Assembly: GCA_017304505.1 (NCBI GenBank)
Contig: JAFKKQ010000083.1
Location: forward strand, 1-7,603
Length of the DNA stretch: 7,603 nucleotides
DNA from: Hyphomicrobiales bacterium
GTDB taxonomy: Bacteria > Pseudomonadota > Alphaproteobacteria > Rhizobiales > Xanthobacteraceae
Direction: 5' to 3'
The translations under genes were made by a program, and so were the position numbers. The notes under the pieces were generated by a model. It saw only the letters and a list, made by a program, of their open reading frames with translations. It did no database searches and was not told the origin of the DNA. Below, in pieces: positions 5,321 to 7,603 of this stretch. Position 1 is the first letter of the stretch. The number at the start of each line of letters is the position of its first letter.

Positions 5321-6091
5321 TCACGCCCAGATTGCCATCGGCAGGCCGTGGGCGTCGTATTGCGGTGGATCGGGGAACGGCCGTGCGGTTCCGTCATGGA
5401 TGCGCCGTGCAATCGCGGCGCAGGCCAGCGCGTCGAGCAGATCGTCGGGCCCCGCGCGGATGCCAGCGTCTCGGGGCGGCTTTGCGTCGACGGCATGGCC
5501 TGGCAGTCCGGCAGCGATCAGCAGCCGCCTCCGCAGGGCGAGGCCGGGTTCGTAAGGGCGGCCCTTGACCTTCTTCGGTTCGTCGAGAGGCCGCTCGCCG
5601 TTGAGTCTCCAGAACGCCACCTCGGGATGCACCTCGAACACGCGCTGGGCCACGAGCGGGGTGGTGCGCAGGCACTCGTCCACCTCACGGATTTTTGCTG
5701 CGATATTGAAGAGCTGTTTCGACACCTTGCGCGGCGGGTCGGACGTTTCCTGGGCGATGCGGCAGGCGTCGCGGTAGTCTGCAGCATAGACCGCGGCGCG
5801 CGACGGCACCGAGAACACCGACGACTGCCGGCCGCCGAGCAGCGGCCGAACGGCATTCTCCGCGGCGCGGCCGCCCGGCCCCGTCCGTTCGGGCAGGCCG
5901 ATCGGCATATCGACGGCGACAATGGCGGGATGCTCCGCCGCCATGAGCACATCGGCAAGGTGCGGCACGATCCGGAGCCGCACATCGTGGCCGCTTGCGC
6001 GGACGAAGGCTGCAATCCATCCGCCGGTGCAGCCGTCGACGCCGGCAAGCCAACTCTCTCCGTTGCGGTTCTCTTGGTGGATCGCGTGCAT
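5321..6091 (-). CDS. DUF429 family protein, predicted RNase H-fold nuclease
   Basis: This 256-residue protein matches the DUF429 family, predicted from fold comparison to be an RNase H-like nuclease; its real substrate is not established. Conserved acidic positions are visible: Asp19 in GVDGC (followed by TGGWIAA), Asp61 in VAVDMPIGLPER, Glu157 in EVHPE, and the cluster Asp216, Asp217, Asp220 in DDLLDA near the C-terminus. This arrangement fits a two-metal acidic site. The start is the ATG at 6089-6091. It has no convincing Shine-Dalgarno, but the first conserved strand begins at about residue 14 and no better in-frame start is present. The frame remains open 107 codons further upstream, over the oppositely oriented lyase gene, where the translation is antisense. 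It is probably the first gene of a unit with the carbonic anhydrase gene. Confidence 0.9.
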   Translation of the reverse strand: MHAIHQENRNGESWLAGVDGCTGGWIAAFVRASGHDVRLRIVPHLADVLMAAEHPAIVAVDMPIGLPERTGPGGRAAENAVRPLLGGRQSSVFSVPSRAAVYAADYRDACRIAQETSDPPRKVSKQLFNIAAKIREVDECLRTTPLVAQRVFEVHPEVAFWRLNGERPLDEPKKVKGRPYEPGLALRRRLLIAAGLPGHAVDAKPPRDAGIRAGPDDLLDALACAAIARRIHDGTARPFPDPPQYDAHGLPMAIWA

Positions 6092-6154
6092 TGTCGTACA
6101 CGCTTGGCATAGCGCGCGCCCGGCCGCTACCGTGCCATTGTTGGAGATTGCCGC
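6092..6154. promoter_or_regulatory. 63-bp divergent spacer between the DUF429 and CoA-ester lyase genes
   Basis: Both start codons face outward from this short, GC-rich gap, so it must hold promoters for both directions unless one lies within a neighbouring gene. For the lyase gene, TTGGCA at 6104-6109 and TACCGT at 6128-6133 (18 bp apart) are a weak candidate, and GGAG at 6143-6146 is its Shine-Dalgarno, 8 bases before the ATG. No clear promoter is seen for the DUF429 direction. Confidence 0.35.
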
Positions 6155-7039
6155 ATGATCTTCCGTCCCCGCCGCAGCGTGCTCTACATGCCGGGCTCCA
6201 ATACCCGCGCCATCGACAAGGCCCGCACTCTGCCGGTCGACGGCATCATCATCGACCTCGAGGACGCGGTGGCGCCCGATGCCAAGGAGCAGGCGCGGCT
6301 GCAGGTTGCGGAGGCGGTGAAGGCAGGCGGTTTCGGCGCGCGAGAGGTGTTCATCCGGGTCAACGGCATCGATACGCCCTGGCACGCGGATGACTTGGCT
6401 GCGGCGTCGCAAGCCGGACCGGACGCGATCCTGGTGCCGAAGATTTCAACGGTCGAGCAGCTTGAGCGTGTCGGTCAGCGTCTGCTCGATATGAAGGCCG
6501 ACCTCAAGACGCGCGTCTGGGCGATGATCGAGACGCCGGGGGCGATCTTCAACGTCCAGGCGCTGGCGGCTGAGGCACACGATTCCGAGACGCGGCTTGC
6601 GGGCTTCGTGCTCGGCACCAACGATCTCGCCAAGGAGACGAGAGCACGGCAGGTGCCCGGCCGCGCGCCGATGGTGTCCTGGCTTGCGACCTGCGTGCTC
6701 GCTGCGCATGCCCACGGCATCGACGTGCTTGATGGCGTCTACAACGATCTAAGCAATGCCGTGGGGTTCGAGCGCGAGTGCATCCAGGCGCGCGACATGG
6801 GCTTTGACGGCAAGACGCTGGTCCATCCGAATCAGATCGCGCCCTGCAACGCCGTGTTCTCGCCAAGTCCGGGCGAGGTTGCGGAGGCAAAGGCGATGAT
6901 CGCCGCATTCGACCAGCCGGAGAACAAGGGCAAGGGCGTGGTGCAGATCGGCGGCCGCATGGTCGAGCGCATGCATGCCGACATGGCGCGTCGCACGGTG
7001 GCGATCGCGGATGCCATCGAGGCGAATGGCGGAGGCTGA
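6155..7039 (+). CDS. HpcH/HpaI-CitE family CoA-ester lyase
   Basis: This 294-residue TIM-barrel enzyme belongs to the family that cleaves, or sometimes hydrolyses, 3-hydroxyacyl-CoA esters such as citryl-, malyl- or citramalyl-CoA using Mg2+. Landmarks are RPRRSVLYMPGSN (4-16), IIDLEDAVAPD (32-42), FIRVNG with Arg68 (66-71), the metal ligands Glu126 in MIETPGA and Asp157 in GTNDLAKE, and GKTLVHPNQI (219-228). The N-terminus resembles CitE-like or malyl-CoA thioesterase-like members more than the longer malyl-CoA lyases of the serine or ethylmalonyl-CoA pathways, as I remember them. There are no citrate-lyase alpha or gamma subunits nearby, so it is not part of a classical citrate lyase complex here. 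The ATG has GGAG 8 bases upstream. The substrate cannot be named from this window. Confidence 0.93.
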   Translation: MIFRPRRSVLYMPGSNTRAIDKARTLPVDGIIIDLEDAVAPDAKEQARLQVAEAVKAGGFGAREVFIRVNGIDTPWHADDLAAASQAGPDAILVPKISTVEQLERVGQRLLDMKADLKTRVWAMIETPGAIFNVQALAAEAHDSETRLAGFVLGTNDLAKETRARQVPGRAPMVSWLATCVLAAHAHGIDVLDGVYNDLSNAVGFERECIQARDMGFDGKTLVHPNQIAPCNAVFSPSPGEVAEAKAMIAAFDQPENKGKGVVQIGGRMVERMHADMARRTVAIADAIEANGGG

Positions 7040-7052
7040 CCGTCAGGTCGCG

Positions 7053-7603
7053 TCAGCGCCGGCCGAACAGCCTGTTCACCAGCCAATTGTCGATGCCATC
7101 GCCGGCGCGCGCCGGCTGCATCGGGACATCGGCTTGGGGCCTGGGCACATCAGCCTGGGGCTGCGGCACGTCGCCTGGGGGCCTCGGTGCGGGTACCGAT
7201 CCGAACGGCGCGCTGAAGGCCGGGAACAGACTTGCCGTCAGCGGCGCGTTCGAGGTGCCCGGCAGGCCGACGACAGGCACGCCCTTGTGGGCCGCCTTCA
7301 TCACCCGGCTCCAGATTTCCACCGGCAGCCCGCCGCCCGTGGTCTTTCGCGTCGGCGAATTGTCGTCGTTGCCGAGCCACACGCCGGTGACGAGATGGCC
7401 GGTGTAGCCGACGAACCAGGCATCGCGGAAATCCTGCGACGTGCCGGTCTTGCCGGCGGCCGGCCAGCCCGGCAGATCGGCCTTGTGCCCGGTGCTGATC
7501 GTCAGCGTTTCACGCATCATCGAATTCATCATGCCGATAGCACGCGCATCGACGAGGCGCCCGAGATTCTCCGGCGCGCGCTGGTAGATCAGCCGGCCGC
7601 TGG
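7053..7603 (-). CDS. Class A penicillin-binding protein (PBP1A type), C-terminal 182 residues
   Basis: The gene enters from beyond the right edge and ends at the TGA at 7053-7055, so only the C-terminal part is visible. It carries the end of the transpeptidase domain: GRLIYQRAPENLG, then the KTGTSQ active-site box (codons for KTGT at 7440-7451), then DAWFVGYTGHLVTGVWLGNDD, all typical of bifunctional peptidoglycan synthases that polymerise and cross-link glycan in the periplasm. The catalytic Ser-x-x-Lys, the Ser-x-Asn box and the glycosyltransferase domain lie outside the window. After the domain comes a proline-rich tail with a 7-residue repeat, ending in NRLFGRR. An ATG at 7532 is internal and not the start. 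The gene converges on the lyase gene with 13 bp between stops. The symbol mrcA is often used, but paralogues exist, so it is left blank. Confidence 0.94.
   Translation of the reverse strand, partial: SGRLIYQRAPENLGRLVDARAIGMMNSMMRETLTISTGHKADLPGWPAAGKTGTSQDFRDAWFVGYTGHLVTGVWLGNDDNSPTRKTTGGGLPVEIWSRVMKAAHKGVPVVGLPGTSNAPLTASLFPAFSAPFGSVPAPRPPGDVPQPQADVPRPQADVPMQPARAGDGIDNWLVNRLFGRR
7126..7188 (-). repeat. Three 21-bp in-frame repeats in the penicillin-binding protein tail
   Basis: Units at 7126-7146, 7147-7167 and 7168-7188 are diverged direct repeats of 21 bp. On the minus strand they encode GDVPQPQ-ADVPRPQ-ADVPMQP with a slightly shifted phase, a proline/glutamine-rich heptad downstream of the transpeptidase domain. 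Repeats in frame suggest a flexible tail whose length can change by slippage without loss of the enzyme domain. Confidence 0.75.

Noticed and set aside
5271..5324. ATG at 5324 as the carbonic anhydrase start
   Set aside because: It would overlap the DUF429 stop codon and add residues unlike any carbonic anhydrase N-terminus. GTG at 5270 has a plausible Shine-Dalgarno and begins the conserved region.
3927..5555. A 542-codon plus-strand open frame
   Set aside because: It is arginine/glycine-rich shadow translation across the efflux-like gene and antisense to the carbonic anhydrase and DUF429 genes, all of which have strong family motifs in other frames.
6092..6412. Upstream extension of the DUF429 gene by 107 codons
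   Set aside because: It lies antisense to the well-supported lyase gene, and the DUF429 domain begins after the ATG at 6091.

Overview
This looks like chromosomal, high-GC DNA from an alphaproteobacterium, most likely the Bradyrhizobium/Rhodopseudomonas/Nitrobacter group. That placement is inferred from protein style, codon use and the gene assortment, not from a database search. No rRNA, tRNA, insertion sequence, phage gene or CRISPR array is visible. Nine protein genes fill most of the window. The two at the edges (DUF1003 protein and class A penicillin-binding protein) are cut by the window ends.

Left part (1-2442): a DUF1003 two-helix membrane protein gene on the minus strand is divergent from leuB (3-isopropylmalate dehydrogenase, leucine synthesis) across a 250-bp spacer. 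This spacer holds a perfect 7-bp inverted repeat just ahead of leuB. leuB converges on a small gene for an exported protein of unknown function.

Middle part (2443-4626): a roughly 400-bp divergent spacer leads to asd (aspartate-semialdehyde dehydrogenase, the branch point to lysine/diaminopimelate, threonine and methionine). Its last 112 bases before the ribosome binding region are exactly four head-to-tail copies of a 28-bp unit. Each copy can form a small RNA hairpin, and each ends in GGAGA; the last GGAGA serves as the asd Shine-Dalgarno. This array is the most unusual item in the window. Behind asd lies a short cation-efflux-like membrane protein gene with its own candidate promoter, which has a perfect dyad between the -35 and -10 elements.

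Right part (4627-7603): a beta-carbonic anhydrase gene and a DUF429 (RNase H-fold) gene form a probable two-gene minus-strand unit. They converge on the cation-efflux gene with only 2 bp between stop codons, and diverge from a CitE/HpcH-type CoA-ester lyase gene. The lyase gene then converges, with a 13-bp gap, on the 3' end of a class A penicillin-binding protein gene.

The genes do not form one pathway. leuB and asd are amino-acid biosynthesis genes, and asd and the penicillin-binding protein both feed or build peptidoglycan, but strand switches separate most neighbours. The window reads as ordinary core chromosome with one odd regulatory-looking repeat array.
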